Origin: Exophiala sp. HKRS030
Lineage: Eukaryota; Ascomycota; Eurotiomycetes; Chaetothyriales; Herpotrichiellaceae
Length of the DNA: 64,000 nucleotides
Direction: 5' to 3'
Assembly: GCA_023897205.1 (NCBI GenBank)
Contig: JAHWDD010000010.1
Span: forward strand, 2,294,001-2,358,000
This document shows positions 40,401 through 52,110 of this stretch, piece by piece. The notes beneath the pieces were generated by a model. The model did not search any database, had not been told where the DNA came from, and saw only the letters and a list, made by a program, of their open reading frames with translations. Made by a program: the position numbers and the translations under genes. Numbering within the stretch: position 1 is the stretch's first letter; each line of letters opens with the position of its first letter.

Positions 40401-41024
40401 TTAGTTAGTTAATTAGGTTCTATCTCTTACTTTACTTTTTCTTTTAGTTCTATATAATAGGCGGTAGTAAAAGTATTATTATTCTAGTCTAGCTTATTTT
40501 AAAGGTACTTAAATATAATAAAGTATTATACTATTAATCTCTTTTATTTAATTTAGTAGATTTATTAGGTAGTAGATTACTCCTTACCTAGGTTTCTAAA
40601 GATTTATTTAATTTAAGTTATAAACGTTACGAAACTTTCGAAAATTTTCTTAATCTTTAGATTCTTCTACTTCTCTAGTAATATAAGATAGTCTATTATA
40701 ATAGATTTAAACTAATAAAAGGCGGAGCCTCTTAGGTTTAATTTTATAAATAGAACCCTTTCCTTATAAGTAATATAATAAGTATAGTCTAGCTTAAATA
40801 CTATAATTAGTTAAGTAATAAATATACTAAGCTTAGCCCTATTCTCGTAGTAGGGTTCTATCTTATATATCTCCCTTACGCGTTTTACCGTATAAGTATT
40901 TATTAATACTCTTATTATTATCGCTAGTATTATAAATCTAACTAATCTAGTTAAGAATAATAATCGAATTAGTTATTTAGAGGAAGATATTATATTAATA
41001 CTCCGTTAAGAATAGTAGTTAAAG

Positions 41025-41442
41025 TATTATAATTTACTCCCGTTAGGTTATAAGTTACTAAGGTTCTCCTTAGAAGAGAGTAGTATTATAGAGTAGTCTT
41101 AAGAAGTATATAATATAAATAAGGTATTAATAGCGAACTATTCTAGATTCTAAAATATAGGGGTAGAATAATAAATTAAGTTAACTATAGATAACCTTCC
41201 TTAAGAGGGTTATTCTAGCTATATAGTAGTATCTTAATAATAGTTTCGCCTAGTATATTAGTATATTAATATATTCTATTCTAATATACTAATATATTAC
41301 GGTAGCCTTATTATATACTCTAGCCTTATCTAGTACCCTAGTATTTATACTAAGTTATTAGGTAATCTTCCTCCTTAGCTAGTATAGCTAATTAGTAAAT
41401 AAGATCCTTTACGCTAATTATAGATATAGCCGGTTTATAATA
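41025..41442 (-). repeat. LTR of element A (5', right), 418 bp
   Basis: It pairs with 31371-31788. Just inside it, reading minus, is CTTTAACTACTATTCTTAAC, which is also found just inside the 5' LTR of element D with one base different. That marks the start of the internal region. Confidence 0.85.
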
Positions 41443-41712
41443 TATACCTATTTAGAAAAAATATAAAAATAAAGAGACCTAGCGATAAACTCGATTATAC
41501 TAAGCTAGGGCTATATAAAATTAAGAAAAAGAAAGGACTAGTAACGTTTAAGCTAGAACTACTAAAAATAATAAGGATTTATAATATCTTCTATAAATTA
41601 CTACTAGAGAAAGTACCTAAAAACGCTAGACTAGGCCTAGTAGAAATTAACGAAGAAATATAAGAACTAAGATATAAGGTTAAAGACGTTCTAGACTATT
41701 AACCTATTAATA
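41443..41712 (+). mobile_element. Gypsy element C, right fragment
   Basis: This is the continuation of plus-strand element C after the insertion of A. It starts with the second TATAC copy (41443-41447) and then CTATTTAGAAAAAATATAAA, which is colinear with 47669 onwards in element D. It stops at 41712 where the LTR of element D begins. Confidence 0.78.
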
Positions 41713-42141
41713 TATTATAGGTCGACCGTAAGGTAACCTATAGAAAGGAATCTTATCTAACTAATTAATCGCGCTAGCTAAAGGAGGAAGGTAGTTTAAC
41801 GACTTAGTATAGATACTAGGGTACTAGATAAGGCTACGGTATATAATAAGGCTCTAGTAATATAGTAATATATTAATATACTAGTATATTAATATATTAA
41901 TATATTAGTATATCGAGCTAAGACGTATAGTATCTACTACTATATAGTAAGAGTTATTCCGTAATAAGGAGTAATTTATAGTTAATTTAGTTTATTATTC
42001 TACCCCTATATTTTAGGATTTAGGATAGTTCGCTATTAGTACCTTATTTATACTATATACTTCTTAAGACTACTCTATAATACTACCCTCTTCTAAGGAG
42101 AACCTTAGCGACTTATAACCTAACGGGAGCGAATCGTAATA
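41713..42141 (+). repeat. 5' LTR of element D, 429 bp
   Basis: It starts TATTATAGGTCGACC and ends GAATCGTAATA. It is identical in length to 48682-49110. Confidence 0.88.
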
Positions 42142-45100
42142 CTTTAACTACTATCCTTAACGGAATATTAATATAATATCTTTCTTTAAATAACTAATTC
42201 GATTATTATCCTTAACTAGATTAATTAAATTTATAGCGCTAGCGATAATAATAGGAGTATTAGTAAATACTTATATAGTAGAATATATAAGGGAGATATA
42301 TAAGGTAGAACCCTACTATAGGAATAGGGCTAAGCTCGGTATATTTATTACTTAATTAATTATAGTATTTAAGCTAGACCGCGCTTATTATACTACTTAT
42401 AAGAAGAGGGTTCTATTTACGGAATTAAACCTAAGAGGCTTCGCCTTTTATTAATTCGAACCTATTATAATAGACTACCTTATATTACTAGAGAAGTAGA
42501 AGGATCTAGAGACTAAGGAAATTTTCGAAAGTTTTATAATATTTATAACTCGGATTAAATAAATCTTTAGGAATTTAGGTAAGGAGTAATCTACTACCTA
42601 ACGGATTTACTAGATTAAATAAAAGAGATTAGTAGTATAATACTTCGCTATATTTAAGCGCCTTTAAAATAAGCTAGACTAGAATAATAATACTTTCGCT
42701 ATAGCCTACTATATAGGGCTAAAAGAAAAAGTAAAGTAAGAGATAGAACCTAATTAACTAATTAAGTACTAACTACTAGTAAATAGATCGATCGAAATAA
42801 ATAACTAGCTATATAAGAGAAGCTTAAAGGAAAAAGGGTTTTATAGAAGTATATTAAGTATATTCTTTAAGAAAAATTACTAGCGACTCTATAATAACCT
42901 AATAAACTTTAATAATATAGAATATAAATCCTTTAAGGGTAAGAAATATAGTTTCTAAAATAAGGAAATCTCTAATTACGAGAAGGAATAAAGAAAAAGA
43001 GAAAACCTATACTATAATTATAGAAATTCTAGATATAGAGTAAAAGAATATAGTATAAAAGCTTAAGGACTATATATAATAGAATAATTAGTAGGTATTA
43101 AAGAAAAAAAGGCCGATACTTTAATAAAGAAAGAACTCCCTAGCCCTTAAGATAATAGAGAAGCTAGCTAGGGAGAGAAAGTATAGAAGGAGTCTTAGAA
43201 GACTTAGAGTAATTAAAAGAATACTTATAACCCTATACTATAAGGGATAATAGAAGAAGAAAAAGCTTACGGATTACTTTTATAAATCGCGTACTATAAC
43301 GATAACTATCGTATATACTATAGCGAAAAGGACGGCTCGAAATAGTTCCCGTAGCGACTAAAAAGGCGACGAAGTAAAAAGTAAGGCCTTAAGAAGAAGA
43401 TTTAGGCCTTAGATTTAGATTTAGAATCTAGTACGAAATATACGCTTAACGACGTCCTAGTTATAGAAGTAGAAGAAGTATTATATATAAATAAATATAA
43501 AGTTATATATTATATTAGGAATATAATAATAATATAGATAAAATATTAGGTTAAGGTTCTAGAAACGGAACTAGAAAAAGGAGAATACGAGAATTACTAT
43601 ATACTATTTAATCCCTACGGAGAGGAGTAGAGAAGGACTAGAATAGTTATTCTAGTATAATACTAGAATTATAAGAATCTACTATTATATACCTATAATA
43701 TATAAGGAGAAGATAGTACGAGAGCGCTATTCTTAAGGAAGAACTATATAGTTAAGAAAGTAAAGAATACTTACGTAAAGATTATAATACGCTTCTAGAA
43801 ATAAACTTACTATAATAACTCGTACTTCTATATAAGGATATATTACGAATATAATCTATAGTAATAGTATTACTAGAAGGAGAAATAAAAAATAACCTTA
43901 TAGAGATACTATAAGTACCTAAATAAATAGACTCTATATATATACCTAGTAGAAGGAAGCCGAATAGAGATACCTATTATAAAGGGAGACTCTATAGACG
44001 AGAAAGGAATTAAAGTATATTACCGAGTATATAAAGAGACTAACGATATATTATATATTTAGACTTACTTCTATCGGGAGAGTATAATTAATAAGGAAAT
44101 ATACTTTAACCTAACTATCGACTTATAGTAGAACTATATATACTAAACGATTAGACTCGATAAATATAAGAAAGGTACCTATAAGGATAGGGGCCTTAAA
44201 TATATATATAATATAATTAGATAATAAACTTACTATCTAGAAATAGTTAGTAATAAACTACCTATAGAGGAAGAATTTATTAAGGCCTTAGACTTTAATA
44301 ATAACGATAGCGAATAGGAAAAAGTCTAAGACCTTATACTAATAGAATAATAAAAACTTATATTTTACGAGGGGTAGGTAGAGATAATTAAAGATAAGGA
44401 AGATCCGAAGGAAGAGATTAAGTTTATTATTAATAAGGTATTATAAACTATAATCTCTATATAAACTTACTATTAGGACTATAAACTTTATATAAGAGAT
44501 AATTACTTAGGGATATAATACTTATACTTTATATTTAACCCTAGGGTAGAAAGAAAGTTAATTAAAATATTAGTTAGAATATTATTCTATAAGAATAATA
44601 ACTATAAATATATAGACTATATTTACTCGTATAAGAGACCTCTAAATAGTTTCCCTATTAAAATATTAGATTCGATCGCTCTTATAGTCTTCGGGAAGAC
44701 TAGTCTAATAATAAGAGATATACTAAAAAACGACTAGAAGTAGCCCTTATTAAGTAGAGGCCTACTCGACGAAAGAAAAGAGTATAAAATAGCCTATTAG
44801 TAATAGATATAATATAATTAAGATTACTAGTCTTTAAGACTATTATCGGTAATAAGAAGGCTAATACTATAATAGACTTAGGAGCTAATTAGAATTATAT
44901 ATTAATATATATAGTAGAGTAATTTAGAGAATATTAATAGAATAAGGAAGATCTATACTAACTTAATATAGCTAACGGAAAACTAATAAAATATAATAAT
45001 AAATAGATATAAAAAGAAATATAATAAGTATCTATAGAAATAGGAAGATATTAGAAAGAAATTACGCTAGATATTTCGCTAATTAAGTTTAACCTTATTC

Positions 45101-48100
45101 TAGGAATAAAGTAATTAAGAGAGTATAACCTAAAAATTAATTAAAAGTAATATAGTATTACCTTTCCGAATTATAGTTATAGAAAAGGGAGTAGGGAGAT
45201 AGAGTAGATATACGAGGTCTAGATCTACCCTTAGTATACTACTATTACTTATATAGAATAGATAGTTCTATTAAAATATAAGGACTTTACTAATCTCTTT
45301 ACGGAAAAAGAGGGTAAAGTAGCGTTACTAGAATATAAACTATAGGACTATAAGATTATACTTATATTAGGACTAGAGCCGAATTATTTAAGCTACTTAC
45401 CTAGGTTCTTAAAGATAGAGGAGGACTATCTATAAGATTATATATAGAAGTATTTAAAGAAGAGTTTTATTAGACTATTAAAATTTAATACTACTTATAG
45501 AGTAGTATTTATAAAGAAAAAGAGTAGAGAGCTTTAAGTATATATTAATTTTAGACTATTAAACTCTAGAATAATTAAGAATTAATATTCTCTACTATAT
45601 ATTAATGAACTATAGAATAGATTATTAAATATAAGGTACTTTATAATACTTAATATACGGGACGCCTACTATCGAGTACGAATAAAGCCGAGCTATAAGA
45701 AATATACGGCCTTTAAGATATAATTTAGACTATTCGAGTATTTAGTTATATCTTTCGAATTAACTAATACTCTAGTAACTTTTTAGAAACTTATTAATAA
45801 TACTATTAGGGAATATTTAGATAACTTTATAATAATATATCTTAATAATATACTAATATTCTTAAAGATATATAAGGAGTATATTTAGTATATACGTAAG
45901 GTATTAGTAAAACTTAAAGAAAAGGAACTTCCTTTAAAGTTTAGTAAATATAAGTTTTATTAATAACGAATTAAGTTCCTTAAATATATTATTTCTAGTA
46001 ATAGAATTAAAGTAGATTCTAATAAAATAAAGCTAATATAGGAGTAGCCGAAATTAACTACCGTTATAGAGATATAAGTCTTTATTAGACTCGCGAACTA
46101 TATTTATAAGTTCGTTAAAGACTTCTCTAAGATAGCGGCGCTATTTATCGACTTTATAAAGAAAGAGAATTATAAAGGATAACGAATAAAATTTATAGAT
46201 AAATATAGAGAGGCGTTCGAGAAACTTAAATTAGCTATAATAACTATACTAGTACTTATAATATATAATTCGAAACTATTTATAGAAGTAGAAATAGATA
46301 TATCGGACGGCGCTATTAGAGCTCGCCTTATATAGAAATACTCTAATAGAAGAATTAGAATAATAGTATACTACTCTAGGAAAATAATACTACCGGAACT
46401 AAACTATAATATCTATAATAAGAAATTACTTATAGTAGTTAAGGTACTTAGGGAATAGAGAGTATATCTTAAGGGTATAAAGTACTAGGTATAGGTATAT
46501 ATAGACTATAAGAACCTTCTCTATTAGATAATAATAAAGTAACTTAACCGGAGATAGGTACGGTAGGCTAAGATATTAGTACTATATAATTTTAAAATAT
46601 ACTATATACGAGGGAAAGAGAATATAGTCGCGAATATATTAAGTCGAAGGATAGACTATATAAAAGATATATAACTCGAGCTAGTAGTAATACTATAGGT
46701 TAATAGTAACGAATTATTATTCTATATTAAGCTATAAGTATAATAACTTATAATAATAGATATTAAACTAACCTAAGAATAGAAATAAGAGGTTATTAGA
46801 ATAAGGTATAATAATAAAATAGCTAGATACCTAAGGATAGAAAAGACTATTAAACTAGTTATAAAGGATTTTATCTAGAAAGGACTTAGGAAAGATATAA
46901 TAGAGTATATTAGAAACTATAATATATACTATAAAATAAAGTATATAAGATATAAGCTATATAAATTACTATAAATACTAGTAATACTAGAAGAGATATA
47001 GTATATAATAGTATTAGATTTTATCGTTAAATTACTAAGATTTAAAGAGCTAATAATAGGAGTAGCTTATAATAGTATCCTAGTTATTAACGATATCCTT
47101 ATAAAATACGCCTACTTTATACTATATAAAGAGGCGTTAATAGTAGAGAATTTAGCTTATATACTATATAAGAATATAATATTAAATTATAGAATATTAA
47201 AAGAAATACGCTTAAACCGAGATAAGTTATTTATATTATAATTTTAGTAATTATTAATAGACTTAATAGATATATATTAGAAGTTATTAATAGTATATTA
47301 CTTATAGTTAAATAAATAAATAAAAAGAATAAATTAGATACTAGAATAATACCTTAGAGTATATATTAATTAAGAATAGAATAACTAGGTTAAGCTATTA
47401 CTAGTAGCTTAGTTTATATTTAATAATAATATAGCTATTATAGGAATATTACTATTCTATACTAACTATAGTATTTACCTAAATATTAATAGATAAGAAA
47501 GGGAACTAAGACCTATAGCGGAGAAAGTAAAAATAATAATTAATAAAATTAAGGGATTATATAAGTAGCTCTTTAAGAGAATAAAAGAAATATTAAAGAA
47601 AATAATAAAAATAGTAAATAAAAGAAGATTTAAGGGACTAGACTTTAAAGAGAGAGAGGTAGTATACCTATTTAGAAAAAATATAAAAATAAAATAACCT
47701 AGCGATAAACTTAATTATACTAAGCTAAAGCCGTATAAAATTAAAAAAAAGAAAGGACTAGTAATATTTAAACTAGAACTATCGAGAATAATAAGAATTT
47801 ATAATATCTTCTATAAATTACTATTAGAGAGAATACTTAAAGACGCTAGACTAGACCTAGTAGAAATTAATAAAGAAATATAAGAACTAAAATATAAGGT
47901 TAAGGAGGTCTTAGACTATTAACTTATTAATAGTAAAAGATATTATCTAGTTAAATAGTTAAGGTATAATTACTTAAAAAATACCTAGGAATCGAAAGAA
48001 TATCTTATTTATAAGATAATTTAAAAATACTATTTAAGATCTTATTCTAGTTAATAAGGTCTATTATTACTATATTATTATAAATAAATTTAGGATTAGC

Positions 48101-48681
48101 GAAAGCTACGGACGAGAAGGGTTCGGTAGCGTTAAGGATACCGAGCGCTTATATTTTATACCGTAATATATAATCGAAGTAGCTATCTAACTTAGTAATA
48201 CTATCCGCTAGAGAAGAATCTTCTTCCTCCGCCGATACTAGAGCTAGTTACGCCTTTACGAGAGCGCGATGGAGTCGTTAGACCTCTTTCTATTTCCGCC
48301 TAGACTTTTCCTAGAGCTCCTTCTTTTAATTAGCTACTTTTCGAAATTCTTCTAATAAGAAGGTTCTATTATAAGACCGTTAGTATCATAAATATTTAGT
48401 ATATTTTATAGATTATTCTCTATTATAATAATATACTATTCTATAATTTATATATTTAGTATAAACTACTATAGCTATATTTTTAGAGCGAGAGATTAAG
48501 GTTATAAGCTTATCGTGACGCTCTCTTTAAGATTTAAGGGATTTAGAGAATTTTTAATACCTAGCGACGGTAGTAGATATAGTTAGCTATAGGCGGAAAG
48601 GAAGAAGAAGAAAGAGGGTTAACCTACGGGGAGAGTAACCTTAAGTACGTTAAGGATAACGTTTAACTAGGGAGGGGCGAG

Positions 48682-49110
48682 TATTATAGGTCGACCGCGA
48701 GGTAACCTACGGGAAGGGATCTTATCTAACTAATTAACTATACTAGCCGAAGGAGGAAGGTAGCTCGACGACTTAGTATAGATACTAGGGTACTAGATAA
48801 GGCTACGGTACGTAATAAGGCTCTAGTAATATAGCAATATATTAATATACTAGTATATTAATATATTAATATATTAGTATATTAAGCTAAGATATATAAT
48901 ATCTACTACTATATAGTAAGGGTTATTCCGCGATAAGGAGTAATCTATAGTTAACTTAGTTTATTATCCTACCCCTACGTTTTAGAATCTAGGATAGTTC
49001 GCTATTAGTACCTCGTTTATACTGTACACTTCTTAAGACTACTCTATAATACTGCCCTCTTCTAAGGAGAACCTTGGCGACTTATAACCTAACGGGAGCG
49101 AATCGTAATA
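48682..49110 (+). repeat. 3' LTR of element D, 429 bp
   Basis: It pairs with the 5' LTR at 41713-42141 and is preceded by a polypurine tract. It retains slightly more CpA/TpG than the left copy, for example ACTGTACACTTC near 49021. Confidence 0.88.
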
Positions 49111-49426
49111 CTAGGGTACCGGATAAGGCTATAGTATATAATAAGGCTCTAGTAATATAGTAATATATTAATATACTAGTATATTAATATATTAATATAT
49201 TAAGCTAAGATATATAGTGTCTACTGCTATATAGTAAGGGTTATTCCTCGATAAGGAGTAATCCGTAGTTAACTTAGTTTATTATCCTACCCCTACGTTT
49301 TAGGATTAAGGATAGTTCGCTATTAGCATCTCGTTTATACTATACTTCTCAAGACTACTCTGTGATACTGCCCTCTTCTAAGGAGAACCTTGGCGACTTG
49401 TGACCTCACGGGAGCGAATCGTAACA
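49111..49426 (+). repeat. Truncated D-type LTR at the island edge
   Basis: Colinear with the D-type LTR from about its 104th base to its end; the first 103 bases are missing. The end is GTAACA, an intact CA terminus, and the last 70 bases keep several CpA/TpG sites. This gives the un-mutated form of the LTR 3' end and marks the right boundary of the island. Confidence 0.85.
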
Positions 49427-49978
49427 CTATAGTTATAGCTCTTTAGTAAAAGGTATAGTACGGTCTGTAATTTCCTTGTATTCGCACCAAAATTCGGGCT
49501 GCGCCATTTTTTTTGGCCAGGACGTGGCCACGGTAAGCGTGGGGCGGAGGAATTAGTGTGCTGCGGCGGAGCACAGTTGTCGTTCGCACACTCTCGTTCA
49601 CGTGATGCGGCAGCCATAGCAGGGAATTGACCATCAGTAAACGCATTGACAGTCTCAAGCACCCTCTCCTCAATATCTCATACGGATTCTGAAGCCATTG
49701 GTATAGCGACACCGCATTTTGGTTGAGTGCAAGATGATTTGCTGCAGACCGACCATGTCGCTGTTGTGCGCGCTCTGCTCCGACGGAGTCGAGCGTGCAT
49801 CCTACCTCAGGTTTAGTCTTGGCAGGAAATGACCGCAGCCTGACTCGCAGTGCTCTGTTGATGCTTCCATATCCGATTGTATCATACACCATCTCCTGGA
49901 CAAATTATATACCACCTTGCTGGCTACTGCAATTGTTGCACCGGTCTCTGTCTCCTCTCGATTCCTCTTTGCGCCGAT
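49427..49978. other. VPS26 upstream region beside the island
   Basis: 552 bp of normal-composition sequence between the last LTR and the VPS26 start, so the VPS26 promoter must be short or reach into the repeat. Minus-strand open frames here (for example 49443-49892) have no family features. Confidence 0.45.
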
Positions 49979-51432
49979 ATGTCCTCGTACTTCTTTTCCA
50001 CCCCAGTCGACATCGATATTGTACTGGAGGACACCGATGATCGACAAACCGTCGATGTCAAGCTCGACAAGAACAGGAGAGAAAAGGCTCCATTGTATTT
50101 AGATGGAGAATCTGTAAAGGGGGCTGTCACGATCAGACCAAAGGATGGCCGGCGGTTAGAGCATACAGGTATCAAAGTGCAGTTCATCGGCCTGATCGGT
50201 ACGCACATGTTCCAACCATCACAAAGCAATGGTCCGCAGCCGATTCATGTTATTCTAACCTGTCTTCCTCTTAGAAATGTTCTTTGATCGAGGCAATCAC
50301 TACGAATTCCTATCGCTCGGACAAGAACTGGCGGCGCCCGGAGAGCTCCAACATCCGCAAACCTTCCCCTTCAACTTCAAGAATGTCGAGAAACAGTACG
50401 AATCCTACAGTGGCATCAACGTCAAGTTACGTTATTATGTCAAGGTCACGGTGTCGAGAAGACTTGCAGACGTCATCCGAGAGAAGGACATTTGGGTTTA
50501 CTCGTACCGAATACCACCTGAAACCAACAGTTCGATTAAAATGGATGTCGGTATCGAAGATTGCTTACATATTGAGTTTGAGTACTCCAAGAGCAAATAC
50601 CATCTCAAAGACGTCATTGTTGGTCGCATATATTTCCTGCTGGTCAGACTGAAGATCAAGCATATGGAGTTGTCCATTATCAGAAGAGAAACCACTGGTG
50701 TGGCACCTAACCAATATAATGAGAGTGAAACCCTGGTTCGATTTGAGGTATGATGGTTCCTCTTTGCTTGACAACCTTGTCGCTGACCATTGCAGATTAT
50801 GGATGGATCACCGTCAAGAGGTAGGATTTATCCCCATCGTCCAAAGTCGGCCTGATCTCGCTGTCCAACATGCACGCTCAGGAAATCCGTTCGGACCGAA
50901 ACTGACAGCCTTGCAGGAGAAACAATCCCAATTAGACTGTTCCTAGGAGGCTTTGACCTGACGCCTACCTTTCGAGAAGTCAACAAAAAATATTCGACAA
51001 GATACTATTTGAGTCTGGTATTGATCGACGAAGGTATGTTGTCTGAACTCCCGTGGTCCCTTTCCCGACTTTCAAGCCACACGGGGTTCATGTTAGGGAC
51101 CCCATTGTGGCGTTGCATTGAATGCCGCGAACCCCCACTCGGCAATTGACCCCCACGTCATCATTCTTGTAACACGGGCTTTTCGCCGGACAGAGATTGA
51201 ACTCCAAAATTCCCTTGAATCTTGCTAATTGCACCTCACATCACTATTCCATAATTGTTGAGGTTTAGCCCATATCCCGCTAACAGCCTTTCCAATAGAC
51301 GCCCGCCGCTACTTCAAGCAATCAGAGATTGTATTATACCGCCAACAGCCCGAATCAGCACCGCAGTTGGTGACCGACAGCCCTGGGGTCGGCGGGAAAC
51401 ATCCAATTCACCCTGTTCCGACGCCGGCCTGA
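49979..51432 (+). CDS. vps26: Retromer subunit Vps26
   Basis: Vps26 is the arrestin-fold subunit of the retromer (Vps35-Vps29-Vps26). The complex coats endosomal tubules and returns cargo such as Vps10 to the Golgi. The five-exon model encodes 322 aa: 49979-50198, 50275-50747, 50796-50820 (a 25-nt microexon), 50917-51033 and 51299-51432. Introns are 76, 48, 96 and 265 bp, all GT-AG. Conserved blocks include MSSYFFSTPVDIDIVLED, REKAPLYLDGESVKGAVTI, EMFFDRGNHYEFLSL, YSYRIPPETNSSIKMDVGI, KDVIVGRIYFLLVRLKIKH, IMDGSPSRGETIPIRLFLGG and ARRYFKQSEIVLYR. The tail is short and Pro-rich. Three of these blocks exist only after splicing. The gene is convergent with MON2. Confidence 0.97.
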
Positions 51433-52110
51433 TGCAGATAGTCTATTAAATGTCCTAAGCTCACAAGAGCTGAAACCAACATTCAGTCCAGAAAAGGAAA
51501 TATTCGCCGGTCATGGCTGGACGGTCATGTGGAGGTATCACTGTAGCTACGCTTCTTGCCTGTGAAGTGTGAAGCGACTGTTCGTGACATCCATAGCCAC
51601 TTCCCTTATGCTAAACTCAATGGACCATGGCAGCTTTGTCCAATGGATTCATTAGGACGCCCCGATGTTGGGCACTCGCAGTGTCTGGACTTATCACCTG
51701 ATTCTGCTCCTCCACATCAGCTGTGCATAAGCGATATGCACCTTGATTGACCTTTGGCGGGGTAATACACAAGTATCACAGGTAGCCACCGGACTCTGAT
51801 CAGCAACTGCTGAACCAAACACAGAAACTGAGATTCCATTGTCCTATCTATCGTGCGCTTATTCGTCGATGCTCGTTGCTCATGCCTTGTTGGTGATCAG
51901 TCAATGTCCTTGCCCATCTCTACTGATGCCTGATCCATGATAACTGCTATGCAAATAATCCTGGCAACGTGGGGCGTTTTCACACTACCCATTCCAACAG
52001 TCTCAATCAAGATTCCTTAACCCGAATACCCCTCTCGACGAGACGAAACAACCGACATCCCCAGGTTCAGCGTTGCCCGTTCCCATGCCCGTTGCTCACG
52101 TCTGACCTTC
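51433..52110. other. Intergenic region between VPS26 and MON2 3' ends
   Basis: 678 bp between convergent genes, presumably 3' untranslated regions and terminators. No gene was recognised. Confidence 0.45.

Larger units (their letters stand above)
31371..41442 (-). mobile_element. Ty3/gypsy element A (minus strand) with internal LTR and duplicated pol segment
   Basis: Outer LTRs of 418 bp each lie at 31371-31788 and 41025-41442, flanked by the TATAC duplication. Read on the minus strand, gag lies to the right (about 40.9-39.7 kb). Reverse transcriptase is at about 38.0-37.0 kb, with a YLDNIL-like catalytic box near 37.33 kb. RNase H, integrase and the 3' region run to 34496. A different LTR (34057-34495) follows, and then the RNase H to 3' region appears a second time (34056-31789) before the outer LTR. 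All frames are full of stops from RIP-type mutation. The layout fits insertion of a second gypsy copy into A and later recombination between their internal regions. Confidence 0.82.
41713..49110 (+). mobile_element. Ty3/gypsy element D, full-length, RIP-degraded
   Basis: This 7398-bp plus-strand element has two 429-bp LTRs. Gag carries a zinc-knuckle remnant at 43010-43051. The protease site at 44875-44886 reads D-L-G-A, from D-S-G-A. Reverse transcriptase runs from about 45480; it includes NIRDAYYRVRI, and the catalytic YLDD box is read as YLNNIL at 45838-45855. RNase H (LPELNYNIYNKKL) is near 46.39 kb. The integrase zinc domain is at 46807-46929 with all four ligands lost. A polypurine tract (GGGAGGGGCGAG) precedes the right LTR at 48670-48681. 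Many TGG codons are TAG and CAG codons TAG, so no protein can be made. The flanking bases (TAATA left, CTAGG right) do not match. Confidence 0.88.

Noticed and set aside
41860..41920. AT-rich short repeats in the LTRs considered as a CRISPR-like array
   Set aside because: These are tandem TATTAATA-type words inside retrotransposon LTRs of a eukaryote; there are no spacers or cas genes.
26062..49426. The AT-rich island considered as a centromere
   Set aside because: It is explained by RIP-mutated retroelements; size is limited and nothing centromere-specific can be read from sequence. It cannot be excluded without chromatin data.
49443..49892. A 149-codon minus-strand open frame next to the island
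   Set aside because: No domain, no plausible splice partner, and it overlaps the VPS26 upstream region; it looks like chance.
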